In this document: in pieces, positions 12,920 through 26,800 of the stretch | How the letters are laid out: each line of letters begins with the position of its first letter | Position numbering within the stretch: position 1 is the first letter of the stretch | Assembly: GCA_005784505.1 (NCBI GenBank) | Contig: VCAZ01000017.1 | Span: forward strand, 1,920,572-1,984,571 | Length of the DNA stretch: 64,000 nt | Reading direction: 5' to 3' | DNA from: Bagarius yarrelli | Lineage: Eukaryota > Chordata > Actinopteri > Siluriformes > Sisoridae | Program-made: the position numbers and the translations under genes | Notes under the pieces: model-generated | What the model saw: only the letters and a program-made list of their open reading frames with translations | What the model was told of the DNA's origin: nothing | Databases searched by the model: none

Positions 12920-13076
12920 GGGGAAGGTGTGAATAAACATGCTTAGTGGTTAAAGTATTGGACTGCTAACTAGAAGATTGTTGGGCCCCTGAGCAGGGCC
13001 CTTACCCCAAAGCTGCCCAGTTGTATAAATGAAATAATGGTAATTCACTCTGGATATGGGTGTCTGCCAAATATAG
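12920..13076 (+). mobile_element. SINE family A copy with internal deletion
   Basis: The head lacks the B box region, the body has TTGGGCCCCTGAGCAGGGCC, and the tail has GGGTGTCTGCCAAAT. Confidence 0.7.
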
Positions 13077-13199
13077 ATGGGGTTTTTTTCTAATATTACT
13101 GCCTCTTTGATATAAATGATTTTATTAGTACTACTAATATTAATTATAATAATATAAAGAAAAATATAAAGATTTATTAATATTTATTAATAAAATTAT

Positions 13200-13745
13200 A
13201 ACATCATAAAAACATTCGTTTTCCCGTTTTCTGAAGTTTCCTCCCTGTGTTGAAGAAGTGCAATGGAGATAATTAGAAAACGGGAGCCGCGCAATGCGCA
13301 GGATTCGTTAAAGTGTTTAACAGCAAGCATTACGACTCATTTTACGGAATCGGTTCGTCTGAACAAACCCGCTTCAACGAATCCATGTATGTTGGTTTAT
13401 TGCTCAGAGAAATGCTAGTATTCACTTGGTCACTTTTCCTGTTATAGTCACTACATATAACAAATAAAGAAAGGCAAATTGTGACGATACACGTAGTTCA
13501 AGGACGAATAAGAGACATGGTGGGTAAGAGAATCTCAGTGCCTCTGTATGCTGATGGAGACATGAACAGGTGTCCCACAGAAACCAGAAAATGATGGTCA
13601 TGAATTTTATTTTAATTTGAATTATTTTTATTACTAATAAAAACAATTTTTGTAACTTACGATTCGTTCAGGAATCGATTAGAATCAATTCTTCCGACTC
13701 GCCATATAAGAGTCATTCAGAAAGCACCGATTCGTTCCTGAATAG
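13200..13745. mobile_element. Probable DNA-transposon-derived repeat
   Basis: Recurrent GATTCGTTC/GAATCGATT words in both orientations near 13310-13390 and 13660-13745 suggest a non-autonomous inverted-repeat element just upstream of the kcnj3 promoter. The boundaries are uncertain. Confidence 0.35.
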
Positions 13746-14288
13746 CCCTTCGCTATGCCTGACAGTGTAGAGAGAACGCAGAGGAGCTGAATGATCGACG
13801 GAGCTGCTCCTCTCACAGTGATTCAGGAAACTTAGATTTAGATCAGGGTGCTTTTCGCGAGATCACCCGCTACTGGGTACTGATGCGCCCGCGGCTCCGA
13901 TCCGAGCGCGTAGTTTTTTTCGCGTGTGTGTGTGTGTATAGGTGTGTAATAGATTTTAGAAATCACTAGCTGACAGTTAAAACCCCGACGTAAAATGCAT
14001 CATCCCGTCCCATGACAGAGACACAGCGGAGGGGAAACTCCTGTGGCGCAGAGGAGAGAGAGCTCAGGCGCTCGGATACCCATCCATTCTAACGCCCACA
14101 CTTTTCACTAAGCAGCCATCTAAAAATCTTTTCCTGTCAACTTTGTTAGTCTCGCCGTTAGATATGTTGGAAAGGGAGGCGTCCGTAGAAAAGCTCTGAA
14201 AAAAACCCCGGATCGGAGACTGTGCGCAGAGAGACAGAGAGAAGCGACAACGCTCGTCTGGATCTGCCCTAACTTCATCAGCAACACA
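13740..14288 (+). promoter_or_regulatory. Probable kcnj3 promoter and 5' UTR
   Basis: This stretch directly before the kcnj3 ATG is clearly richer in GC and CpG than the flanks (for example around 13855-13925 and 14030-14080). It contains no long ORF on the + strand. No TATA box is obvious, so the transcription start cannot be placed. It borders an AT-rich repeat (13200-13745) upstream. Confidence 0.45.
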
Positions 14289-14957
14289 ATGTCAGCGTTG
14301 CGGAAGAAATTCGGGGATGATTTCCAGGTGGCGACGACTTCTTCCAGCGGTGGTGCTTCAAAGCAGGAGAAGAAGAAAAAGCGCCAGCGCTTCGTGGACA
14401 AGAACGGACGCTGCAACGTGCAGCACGGCAACCTGGGCGGTGAGACGAGCCGCTACCTGTCGGACCTTTTTACCACGCTGGTGGACCTCAAGTGGCGCTG
14501 GAACCTTTTTATCTTCGTCCTTACGTACACGGTAGCGTGGCTTTTCATGGCCTCCATGTGGTGGTTGATTGCCTTCCTGCGCGGTGACCTGGAGCGCGCG
14601 CGCGACGACAAGTATACACCGTGCGTCGCCAACGTACACAACTTTCCATCCGCCTTCCTTTTCTTCATCGAGACCGAAGCGACCATCGGCTATGGCTACC
14701 GTTACATTACAGACAAGTGTCCCGAAGGCATCATCCTCTTCCTCTTCCAGTCCATCCTGGGCTCCATCGTCGACGCCTTTCTCATCGGTTGCATGTTCAT
14801 TAAGATGTCACAGCCGAAGAAGCGCGCCGAGACGCTTATGTTTAGCGAACACGCGGCCATCTCGATGCGCGACGGTAAACTCACGCTGATGTTCCGGGTG
14901 GGCAACCTGAGAAACAGCCACATGGTGTCCGCGCAAATTCGATGCAAACTTCTCAAA
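14289..14957 (+). CDS. kcnj3: kcnj3 coding exon 1 (N-tail, M1, pore, M2, start of cytoplasmic domain)
   Basis: 223 complete codons ending IRCKLLK, then a gtgagc donor (phase 0). The exon holds the whole pore module, as in other vertebrate kcnj3 genes. Its GC content and codon use contrast sharply with the AT-rich surroundings. The frame stays open 42 codons past the donor (see findings). Confidence 0.96.
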
Positions 14958-15230
14958 GTGAGCCATGTTTACTTTTCAAGCACTTCTCTGACGCTTTTAG
15001 TCTTAATCAACTTGTCAGACTTTTTTATTGTTATGCAAGTGTTCCCACTTCGATGCTACTTTACGCACAGGAACAGATGCACATAATAACAGTTCAGTCA
15101 TTTGGTTATTTGGTGTTACATTAATCCATTTCTTCAATCATTTGGTTTAGTGACAGTAAACATATTTACATATAAAAATTCAAAGTGCCTCTAATAACAT
15201 GCAGAAAAAAACAGGCTCCAAATGATGATG

Positions 15231-15265
<35 letters not shown>

Positions 15266-18200
15266 GATTATTAGAATCTGTGCAGTTTTTATGATTAGGT
15301 GTAAATCTGCAGTATATTCTAAAGAGTGAGATTTACAGTTGGATCTTTTAATATGGGCACACTTACAAAAGCAGAGGATGATTCACAGGTGCAAAAGCTC
15401 CAAGCAAAAAAAAAAAAAAGTATGCTGATGAATCAGGCCGGTTCAGCAGGTGAGAGGAGGCACGGTAAAGGAAGGTTTATTTTAAAACTTCTTCTTACTT
15501 TATTCTGCAAAAAAATGCAATCATTGAGATAACATTATAAGTGTGGTCAGGTGGTTGTTACTGTGATATCCAGAACCGATGTGTGCGACCTGAGGTCAGA
15601 AAGTACAAACTGTTATGTATGAATAAACAATAACCGATTTGTCATTTGGTACCTAGCAGGGGTGACATAACGGGTTCGAAAACCAAAAATAAGCTGAGGA
15701 AAAATTGTCGTGTTGGCAGAGAAAGTCTGTTTTGCGAATAGAGTTGGCTGCAGGACCAGGAGTGTGAATGTGATCCTGTGCGTGAGCGAAGGACAAAAAC
15801 AGAAAAGAGAATTCCGTTCCTTCAGTAAGACTGATCTTCTAATCAAAGACTATTAAAGCATACAGTCGTACATAGGTGACACTGGGAAATAATTAAGCTA
15901 GAGAACACAAAGACGAGTCACAGATTAAATGGAAGAAGGTGATGGACAAGTAAAGAGGATGCTAGGACATAAGTTTAACTGTGAACATTGTGTAATAAGG
16001 CTCTGGGGACGCATGACAGCCAACAGTGTGGGCGGTGAGGCCTATATTAAACGTTCTGATCATATTTTGACGAGTTTTGTTAGATAACCGTGCCAAAACT
16101 GTAGAGAAGCTACATATGTGGATGGTAGACCACAGCCTAAAGTAAAAGAGAGGCATTTCGAAAGCTTTATGAGCTTTATGACCTGTCTTTCTATATCAGC
16201 AGATTTTGTTGTATGTTATGTTATGTCTTAATCATGTAGGCGGGCCAGCAGGAAGCATTGCCTTGTGTGTTTTTCTATGATTTGCTGGTTCTTCTTCAAT
16301 TACCAGAAACACACCAGAGGATCAATTTGCTACTGTATATTGCCCCAGGCTGTGTATGAGTGTGGGCATGATGTACTATAGTGGTCCGGATGCACTCTGA
16401 CCCTGTCCAAGATGAAAGCGGTATTTAAACATGAATAAAGATGTGCGAATAATTAGCCATAGCAACATTTGTTGCAATATTTTGAAAGCTATTTTTTATA
16501 ATACACAATAATCTAATTTAACAAAATTGTGTTTTTTAAAAATCAGGATGAAAGCAAAGATCAACGCTTGTTTCATTTCAACTACTTCATTGAATTAATA
16601 TCCGAAAAAAGAAAAGTACATAACCGGCTGCCAACCAGTTGGTTGTTTAGGCAGATTTCTTTTGACACATTTTTTGTTGCATTAATTGGACGAAATATTA
16701 TATTATTTGAGAAAATAAACGTCTAATAATCATGGAATATTCCTGACGTTTTCTAGATGCATAAAACTTATCGTTTTAAATAAATAGAGCATTAATAACA
16801 CTGCCCAACCTTTAGTTTGATGGCATAAGGAGGTTTTTTTTACAGGTAACCAGACATTAACTTACAAATTTATGGCATTTGACAGACGTTTTTATCCAGA
16901 GCAATTCAGGGAATCAAACCCAATTAGCAGTCTAATACCTTAACCAATGCGCTACCAGTTTCACTAGACAATTATAGATATTGTGAAATTTCGAAACATA
17001 AATAAATTTTAACACTGGGAATTTAGCTGTGTTGCTTAAACACACGCTGGACGTTAGAGTAGCGTTTCTCCACTATAAATGGATAAAAGCTATATTGCAA
17101 TGAATAAAATAGTATTGGTGTGATAAATTGGTGTAAAAATCTGTTTTCAGCCTTTCAGCTTATTTATCCTATTACTATTTTTTTTTCCGGTTTTCGCTGT
17201 GTCTTTTTCTTCTTTTCACTTCGGCTTAAAAATGTGGATTCATTGTATTGAAAAGAATCAAGTTGAAAAAGATATTCTAAAAAGTATGATAAAGTTACAT
17301 TATAATCTAATATAAAATATATGTGTGAAAAAATTACACATGTAAGAATAAGTGGATAAAATAGAAGGATAAATTGCAGTGGTTAAGGTATTCGACTACT
17401 GATTAAAAGATTATGTACAGTTGTGTACGGTTGTGCTATAGACGATAAATAGGAATAGAATATAATGAGATGCAGGGAAGTTTATTGTGCATATTTTTTA
17501 TCGTGCATGAAAAGGAAGCAAAGATGAAAGTTTAAACCACCCAGCAATAATACACGTCCTTACTCTCATTCAGAGAAGTTATTTTCTAACTGAATGTTCT
17601 AATACTGTCTCTGTCTGCAGTCTCGACAGACTCCTGAGGGAGAATTCCTGCCTCTGGACCAGCTGGAGCTGGACGTTGGCTTCAGTACAGGAGCCGATCA
17701 GCTCTTTCTTGTGTCGCCGCTCACCATCTGCCATGTAATTGACTCAAAAAGCCCCTTCTATGACCTTTCACTGCGGTCCATGCAGACCGAGCAGTTCGAG
17801 ATTGTTGTGATCCTGGAAGGAATTGTGGAGACCACAGGTGAGACTCAGAATACACATGCAAAAAAATAGCTGGTTTGTTTTAGTTTAGCTAAACTTGTTA
17901 CAATTATTGCATTGTTGTGACTAATATAGTCTGGAATTTAATGATTTTTGTTATGTAGAAAGGAAGTGGGGGGAAGTGGTGAAGTAATCGCGCAGTGGTT
18001 AAGGTGTAAGACAGCTAATTGGAAGATCGGAGTTCGAATCCCAGCACCACCAAGTTGCTCCTGCTGGGCCTCAGGGCAAGGCTCTTAATCCATAATTGCT
18101 CTTGTAGAATGTAGAACATAGGTTTTCAAGAACCTGTCAATTCCGAGGTGTACACTCAAGTAATAATAAACATGAGCACGCAATATTTTAGTCGTCCACT

Positions 18201-20824
18201 GGGGGCAATCTAACAAGTCCCGCAGCTAATTATTGGGCAGCTGTTAGATCAGAGTTGGTGCGATCGAGCTAGAGAAAAAGTAAGCAAAAAATAAAATGGT
18301 GGCTTTTAAAGATTAATACCAGTAAAAGTCAAATAGGTTAAATAGGCAACAATTTCAAATTGTCATGTTGTGTTTTTAGAAACCGGCTCAGCTTTCACAC
18401 TGAATTAAGTAAGCTAGTTATATATTTATCTTTTAATATAATTAATGCTACTCATGCTTTACGTGGCAATTAATATGTACATGATGTTCGAATGCATTAG
18501 ATTGGGCTGGTGGTAAGTGGGAAGTGAGGGCGAAAACTTGTAATTTAGAAACCGCTAGCGTTGTCACATATTGTACAATGTTTAAGTGTCATGTTCTTAT
18601 ATATTTGATTTTTATTTAAGATAAAAATTGATTGAAGCTAACTAGCTAGATAACAAAATGAATAATGCATTGATCAAGATGAAAAATTGGTTTCTAAACT
18701 TTCTATAGCCAAATCATTGTATGAACTGCCCATACTATCCAGACTGACATTTATCTCTTTTATACAACTGAGCAATTAGGGGTTAAGGGTCTTCCCCAAG
18801 AGCCCAACAGCAGCAATTTGGTGGTGCTGGAAATCCAACCCTGATCTTCCAATTAGGAGTGTAACACCTAAATCACTGAGCTACCACTTCCCCCATTCAG
18901 TTAATAAACTGACAGTCCAGGCGTATGTCCTCTTGTTGCTTTAAAGAAGAAGAAAAAACACTCTTTTTTTCACATCACAGATCTGTGAAATTCTTTCCTT
19001 TCCATATCCCCTCGCATATCACACAGCGCCTCTAAAGCACAAAGGGTTGAGCCTAAAAGTGGTAGTCTGCCAGTTGCGGGCTTGAACCTTCATCTTTAAA
19101 TCAGTGACCCAGAGCTTTTACAACGCTCATGTTGTTGCACCATGTCAATGCACATACACAGCAAATGATTGGTTATCTATCTCTTTTTAACTCTTTGTTA
19201 TTTTTGGCAACAAAAAATAAGCCCGAATAATAGAATTTTAAGAAAACATCTTTGCACCTACAAGCGTATATTTTTCTATAATTAAAATGAAGGCTAATAT
19301 GCAATAAAGTGTCAAATAATACTTTTAATTATAGACAGGTACGTCTTGTACATTCTATGCAAGGTCAAGGTTCCGATGCCACTCCATTAGGCACGCTGTG
19401 TATGCAGCCAGACAGATAAAAGGTTGAAAAAGCTTCATTTTCTTTGCTGCAGTCTAGCACCGATTTTTGCTGTTAAAATGTTTCAGATGGCCATTTAAAT
19501 CAAAAAAGGTTCCACACTTCAGCTTTACAGAGCAAGAGTGCATTAAAAGTGTACGATAGGTAGATAAAGTGTTAAGGGATCAGAGGTGGGTAGTAACGTG
19601 TTATATTTACTTTGTTACATTTACTTAAGTAGATTTTTGGACCATAGAGTCGGTGTAACTGGTTAGAGTAGGTTTATCTATAATTACACCCAGCCGGCGA
19701 TGTGGTGTCGTCGGTTAAGGTGTCAAGGCTTAAGGCACCTTCATGCAACCCGGGCTCTATTTCGGGTTCCACTTCCCTCTCTCTCTACCTTATTTCATGT
19801 CTGTCCTGTCCTATTAATAAAGGGAAAAGCCTAAAAATATAACTTAAAATTTTCTTTTTTAAATGCAGAAATTTACTTTTACTTTCCTCCGTTACTATTA
19901 AATGTTATGAAGTTTTTAATTAATAATTTTTTATCATGTTAAGTGAGGGAGAAAATGCGAGCATTTCAGACAGAACACCCATATGATCTCTTCTTCTTTT
20001 TCGTCTGTTCCCTTTTAGGGGTCACCACAGCGAATCATCTGTCTCCACCTAACCCTATTCTCTACATCCTCTTCACTCACACCCACTAACTTCATGTCCT
20101 CGTTTATCGCATCCACATACCTCCTCTTTGGTCTTCCTCTTTACCCTCTGCCTGGTAGCTTCATTTCCAACATCCTCCTACCAATATATTCACTATCCCT
20201 CCTCTGTACATGTCCAAACCACCTTAACCTGACTTCCCTGATTTTCTCCCTAAAACATCTAACATGATGTTTGGTTGATTGTTAGTATTTTTTCTGGATT
20301 CAGGATTTTGCCTCCTTATTTATTCAGATCCAAAGTAACCAGTAATTTGATACTTATTTGTCTTATTTAAGTAATTTTTTTAACAATAATACTGTAATCA
20401 TTACTTGAGTAATAATTTTTATAAATAGTACTTTTTTGACTACTTTGTCCACCTCAGTGGTTAAAGTGTTGGACTGCTAATTGGATGACTGGGATTCGAT
20501 ACCTAGCACCACCAAGTTGACACTGTTGGGCCCCTGAGCAAGACCCTTAACCCCTAATTGCTCAGCTGTATAAATGAGCTAAATGGCAGTAAATGAATCC
20601 ATATCCTTATATACATATATATACAGCTGAGCATTATATAAGAAAAACACTTCATATAGCAGTGTTATCACCCTGAGACCTAAACAAGTGAACTAAAAAT
20701 GATTTTGGAGGTTTTTAATATTATTAAAACATCAGAAAAGTCACAAATATTTTTCTTATAATTAAAAATAATAAGAAGAAAGCCTATTTTAAATGTGAAC
20801 AATTTCTCTTGAGTAAGTATTTTG

Positions 20825-20869
<45 letters not shown>

Positions 20870-23800
20870 TATTTCACAGTAACCAAAAAAATATATATTT
20901 ACATTAGTGACCTCTCCGCTAATCACCATGAAAGGTTTGTTCCTTCTATGTTTAAGATGTAGTTACAGCTTTGACATCATCCACACACACACTCTTTCAG
21001 GCGTTCATTGCTTCTCAAACAACCGTCTTCAGGGATTCTGTAAAGAGAATGTAGATGTTAAGTTAGCCACAGTGTTATTTTTGTCCTCTGCACAAGTAAA
21101 AAAAGACTCCTGTGGTTTTTTTTTTGGTTTGTTTTTTTTTTTTTTGAGTGGGTGTCTACCGTTCGAGTCAGTGGGTGTAGGTGGCTCATCAGCTGAAGTA
21201 CCAGACTGACTTGTTTGTGCTGTAAAGGAGTTGAGAACGTAGTTAGCGTCAAGAAAGACAGAGCGAGCAATAGCCTCGTTGCGTAAGACGTGTGAAACAT
21301 AAAGGGAATCTTTATTTAGCACACCGTATCTCAGCAGGCTAACGCGGTGTAAGATCAGCAAACTTGTCAATCAGAGATACGTCCGCCTGTACCTTTAGTG
21401 CCTCAGGCGTCAAATGTACCCTGTCATGTAAAAACACCGGCTTGAAAAATAGAGCAGCATAAAAAATAGATAAACACGCCGAGCCATACCAAGTCTAATA
21501 AACTCCCACACACACACACTGTCAATGTTTCATGCAGACTCCATGCCGTGTACATTAGTGTTACACTGACAGGTCTTCCACATGAACAGTGCACGCAGAG
21601 CAGCGAAAAGTCTGAATCTTCCACCCACAAAAAAAAAAAAAAAAATGAGAGCGGATTTCTGGGTAAAAACAGAATTATGTACAGTTAGTCAGCACTCTGT
21701 TCTCCCCATTGTGAATCAGTTTCCATAGCAACTAAATCTCCTCCTCCTTAAGTGGGCTCAGTACAGTAAAGTCGCACAGCCTGTTTGAGGTACACAGAAG
21801 TATGTGAGAGGAACACTGGTCTGTTTTTTTCCCCGATTACATAACCTCAAACTGGGGATGGTACAAAAGTTTACACACTTAGGCTTAATCCCAGTTTCTA
21901 TCTTATACCCCTAGTCGTACGCACAAACCTACCCCTTTTCCTTGGCTCTTGAACTTTGAGTGATGAGGGGTAGGAATGAAAATATTCCCCTAAGAAATAA
22001 GACATCACTATTACACCAGTACACACCCTCATACGTGCAGTATAAAGCTAATTCCCTGCCGCTAGACTTTATTCCTGACAAAATAATCTGTCAAGTCAGG
22101 CATAAAAATATGATGTCGGACCAGCAATTTTATGAAAAAATATATTAAATATAATTAAACAGCAAAAAATTCTTGCTTGGGCATCTTTGCTGCCACTGTA
22201 GCTAATGTATCTTTAAAAATGTATTTGTTTTAATAGGTATCTGCCCCTTCATCCTACCCCTACACCTTAAACAATAAAATAATTGATAAAGTATAGCGGT
22301 GCCTTGACTTGAGAGTTTCATTCGTTCTGTGACGAAGCTCATAACTCAAATTACTCGTTTGGTAATTCAATTTTTCCTATTGAAATGAATCAAAAATGCT
22401 ATTAATCTATTCCACCCCCCGCCCCCCTCATGTTTTTAAATAAGAAAATATCTTATAAATAACGAATATTGTATTGTATATTGTACTGCAATAAACTGGT
22501 TTTATTTAGTACAGTGTACAGCATTTACCTTGGAGATCAGACGACTCCACTTGCTAACGCGCATGTCTGACTAGCGATCGAGTAAGACACGGGATGCTGG
22601 GTGGATGTTACGGCGTTCACTGTGGCATTCGCTACGCCAACTAGCGGTTGGGTGTCTGAAGCTGGCTCAGAAACCGAATTTTACCTCGTAACTTAAAGCA
22701 AAAAATCCACCGAGAGACGGCTTACTTATTAGTCAAGGAACCACTGTACAATAATGACAGGCCTGTTGCCCTGACTATGCAAAACAGATGCCATTTTTAA
22801 AATCCACTATCTATATACACAAAGTTAAAGGAAAACCCCAGCAGTTAGTCAGCAGAACTTTATTTCTTTTTTTTTAGAAAAATGTGTAGATATTATAGTC
22901 CAAGCTACAAATTTTGCAGTTGAAAATTTTGGGAAATTTGGCTACAAACTGGGACTCATGGCTGCCTTCGGCCTCCATTGTGAGACACTGTCATACTTCA
23001 GTGCATTCTCCCAAACCTACACTGCTCCACTGTGGCTCTTCCTGAGCTGATTCCAATTGTATTTCAGCCAATATTTTGAAAATGGCTGGACTCAGAGGAC
23101 CACATGGCACGGATCACGGATCAGCATTCTGTATTGGAGAGGATGTTTGGGCTAAGAACTATGTGTTGAAGTGTTTAGTCTTCTGTGTTGCTGTGTAGTA
23201 GATTCAGTGCTGAGAAGGCCATAAATTGCCCATAGGAGTGAGTGTGAGTTTGTGTGTGGTTGTTTGTCTGTATGTGGCTCCGTGATGGACTGATGACCTG
23301 TCCAGGGTGTATAACTGCCTTTTACCCAGTGACAGTTGAGATAGACTTCAGTAGATCCTTGTTACCCTGATTAGGAATAAGCGGGTAAAGACGATGGATG
23401 GATGGATGGATGGATGGATGGATGGATGGATGGATGGATGGATGGATGGATGGACGGATGGATATATAGATGGATGGATTTATAGATGGATGGATGGATA
23501 GATGGATGGGTGATTACTCCTGTTAAAAGTAATCAAGTTCTGTTTACTGTTCTAATTACTTTATCACCGGTTACATTACTAGTTACTAGTTCTGACCTTC
23601 TCCACTTAAATTTGGACAGTTAGACAGTAGCAATCCAACTTCTATTGTTCAGCTGCAGAAGGACATCCAACAGCAATGGACTAGACAGGAATGCAATTTT
23701 ATTTTTTTTCTCAAAAGCAGTTTTGAAGGTGTTTTAACGAATATTTGCGAATATTTTTTTAAGGTTGAAAAGGTTTTCTTCCCCTCACATATATCACGAC

Positions 23801-26800
23801 ACAAAAGTTTGGTTTTGCCTTTCGCAAAAATAAACCCAAAAGCATGTATTTATTACAGCAAAAACTGTATTTCCAACTAAGGAACGTGTTCTTTTCACTC
23901 ACCATGCTGACTTTGTTGTCGTTTGTACTACCTGGGTCGCAGTAGTAACTTCAAGTGACCTTGGCTTGGAACTACAACCTTTCGGAAACATTTTGGAAAT
24001 TCTCACGCGTTAAATGACTCTGATTCTACAAAAAAAAGGGAATTACAGTAACTAATTACAGAAACCAATTAAAGCTTAACACTGATCCGATTGTACAGTT
24101 TGTTACAAAAGGATACAAACTGTAAAATGATAATCGATTGGCTTCATGCTACACTACCTTATGACAATGTGGCAAATTGTAGAAACATGGCAACTTCTGG
24201 ACCCCAAACCCCCAAAGGTCTCACTTCCTGTCTTAGTAAGTATGATTAAAGAAGTAATTTCAACTGGATAGTCGATTATAAGCAATAGCTTGGTGTGGTG
24301 ACATGTAAGTAACACATGTTGATTGAATGATGCTTTTAATAACAGTAAAGATAATAGATCTAGTTTATTAAAAGGAGACGTAGAAACGTCCAATAAAAGA
24401 CTGCCCTCTTGCCAAGGAATCAGAAGTGGGCAAAAAGCGTGGCATAAAAGCAGCAAAACAATGGGGGAAAAAAAGCGAGTGAGAAAAAGATGACTGAAAC
24501 AGGTCAGCTAGAGCACCTCTGCACTAAGCGAACAGCGCACCTAATGACGGTCACCATAGAAACACATTATCTCTGTTGGAAATATAAATTGCCCTCATAA
24601 CTGTCAACTGGAGGAGTACAGTGATATGTTTGGGTTTGTTTGTTTTTAATCTGAACACCATATAATACGCGCAACCGCTTCTCAAACAATCGGCAGTAAT
24701 GAAATTTCATTCTAATGGGTGAATAAGGGGTGATTATGTAAGCACAGTTAGAGGAAAATTATTCGGGAACCTCACTTGCCATGCACATACGCACACACAC
24801 ACACACACACGATCAGAAAGCCTGTTTAATATTTCATAAGCTGAATAATAATGTTTTGCACTTTTGTCAACTCTGAAATAGGGGTTTTACAATGGGCAAG
24901 CATGGACAGTAAACTTTCCTCCATGACGTGGGTAAGAAACAGGCTGTGTTTTGGCTAGACTGTAAAGGTTGTGTGTGTGTGTGTGTGTGTGTGTCTGATG
25001 GTTAGATCATGGTTTATGTAACCTAAAGATGTGTGTTTTCTGCAACAGACAGCTAGGTCTTAGACGATCCTCTGTCGGTTTCACCTGGAGCTTGCTTTTC
25101 AGTCTGGCAGGAGCTATAATAGATGGACTTGCTCCCCAAATGACTTTAAGTGCTGCTTTAAGCAGCTCCGAGCCCCATTCAGTGATCCCCTAACAGTCCA
25201 AGTGCCCTTTCTGCCTACTGCCTCTTACACAGACGCAAGACCAGAGAAGCCTTTAGAGGCATCCAAACCTCTAACACACATCCAGGTGCTCTTATTTTAT
25301 TCCTCTAGTACATTCAAAGTGTTCAGTATGTCTTCTCATTACGGCACATACATCCTTATCTTGGGTTGTTGGTGATAATGCTAATGTTAACGTTTATCCT
25401 CTGATCTGAGTCCAACCATGTCAGTCAATTTTTATAGTCAAAGTTGCTAAATCTGCATATTTCCTGTTTAAATACAGGGCAAAAAGGGTGATGAGTGGCA
25501 GCAGAGAGGTACAAGCAAACTAAACAACTGCTTAGGGAGCCACCAAAAGTACATGAAATGACAGATTATTGTCAGATTATTTAATATGTAATAAATCGCA
25601 TCTTTTTTTATTATCTTTACATTTAAGTTATTATATTTGCAGTAGGTTGCACTGCAATCTTTCTAACCAATTGTTGTCTGTTGGTTTATTTAGCTAATTT
25701 TTAAGAAGGACACTTAATACTCCGAAACTTACACCTGAGCACTCTTGTGGGTCTGCCACTCTTACAATTAAATATCGTAAAAGAGTTAAAATATTTATAC
25801 GATGTAAGCAAATCGGCTACAACAAATAAAACCGATAATGGAGTGATTACTAATTGATTTGAATTGGAGTTATTGATTAGCAGTTTACCGCTGAGGTAGT
25901 AATTCCCAAGTGCATTGCGTTTGCCAGACTCCCTTCTCCATGCATCTGATTTAAACATCTCACTATTTGAGAGTCGAAGGTCTTGTTTAGGGGTCCAGTC
26001 GTGGCCTGGTTACCCAAGGGTTATAACTATAGGCTCCAACCGAAAATCACAAACTTCAATAATATACAGCAGGCGAAACTGAGTATGTGAAACGAGTAGT
26101 ATCTCCGAATTTAGTCTTGCTGATTTAGAATAATACCACACTAAATTGAGACAGTCAGTACTGCGAGCAGAGGTTTATTCTTGTTCTTTTCCTCCACACA
26201 GACGGAAAGCACTGATACGCTAGCTAAGAAAAATTAAAGTGCATCGAAGCTGTCTGCTTATTTAAAGTTTAGTACACAGCAGATGTGGAAGATATATCCA
26301 CTCTTAACAGCTTTCCGAAATTACTTTGAACGGGAGGTGAATAAATACTGACCGGTCTTATATTTTTGTTGTAAAATGTTAATACACCAGTATTGGATTA
26401 AAAATGAATCGAGAAATTTTAATAGTAAATTAGGTATAAATTAAACTTCCATTGTCAAAAATCTTTGGATGTTTTAGTTGTTATTCTGTCTCTTACTGTT
26501 AGAATAAACCTTCCATTTAAATTATAGACGGATCATTTCCTTGTCCGTGGACAAACATAGAAAATCATTTACTAAATTAGTTTTATTATTAAATGTTTTC
26601 ATTAAAAAACAGAAAGTAGCACATAATTATAAAGTGGAGCTAAAATGATATACGGTTTCCAACATTTTAAGCAAATAAAAATTTGAAAAGTGTGCTGTGT
26701 ATTTAGATTCAGCCCCCTCTGCGTTAATATTTTGTAGAGCCACCTTTCGCTGCAATTACAGCTGCAGGTGTGGGGCGGGGGGGGGCGTCTCTACCAGCTT

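Larger units (their letters stand above)
1..14288. other. Gene-poor 5' flank of kcnj3
   Basis: No conserved protein-coding exon was found on either strand. It holds the SINEs, DIRS-like fragment, Tc1 remnant and microsatellites listed separately. 2480-2830 is somewhat GC-richer with CAGGGCCTCCGTGCCGC at one edge and may be another old DNA element. 7500-8900 shows nothing I can name. Confidence 0.7.
19583..20458 (+). mobile_element. hAT-like repeat split by two later insertions
   Basis: The left part (19583-19680, GGTGGGTAGTAACGTG with TTACTTAAGTAG) and right part (20280-20458, ATTACTTGAGTAATAA) belong to one common fish repeat type. A family C SINE (19689-19838) and a non-LTR fragment (19985-20275) lie between them. 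Related fragments sit near 23520-23600 and 44040-44115. Confidence 0.45.

Noticed and set aside
14120..14956. Several 60-108 codon ORFs on both strands over kcnj3 exon 1
   Set aside because: Shadows of the GC-rich GIRK1 coding frame.
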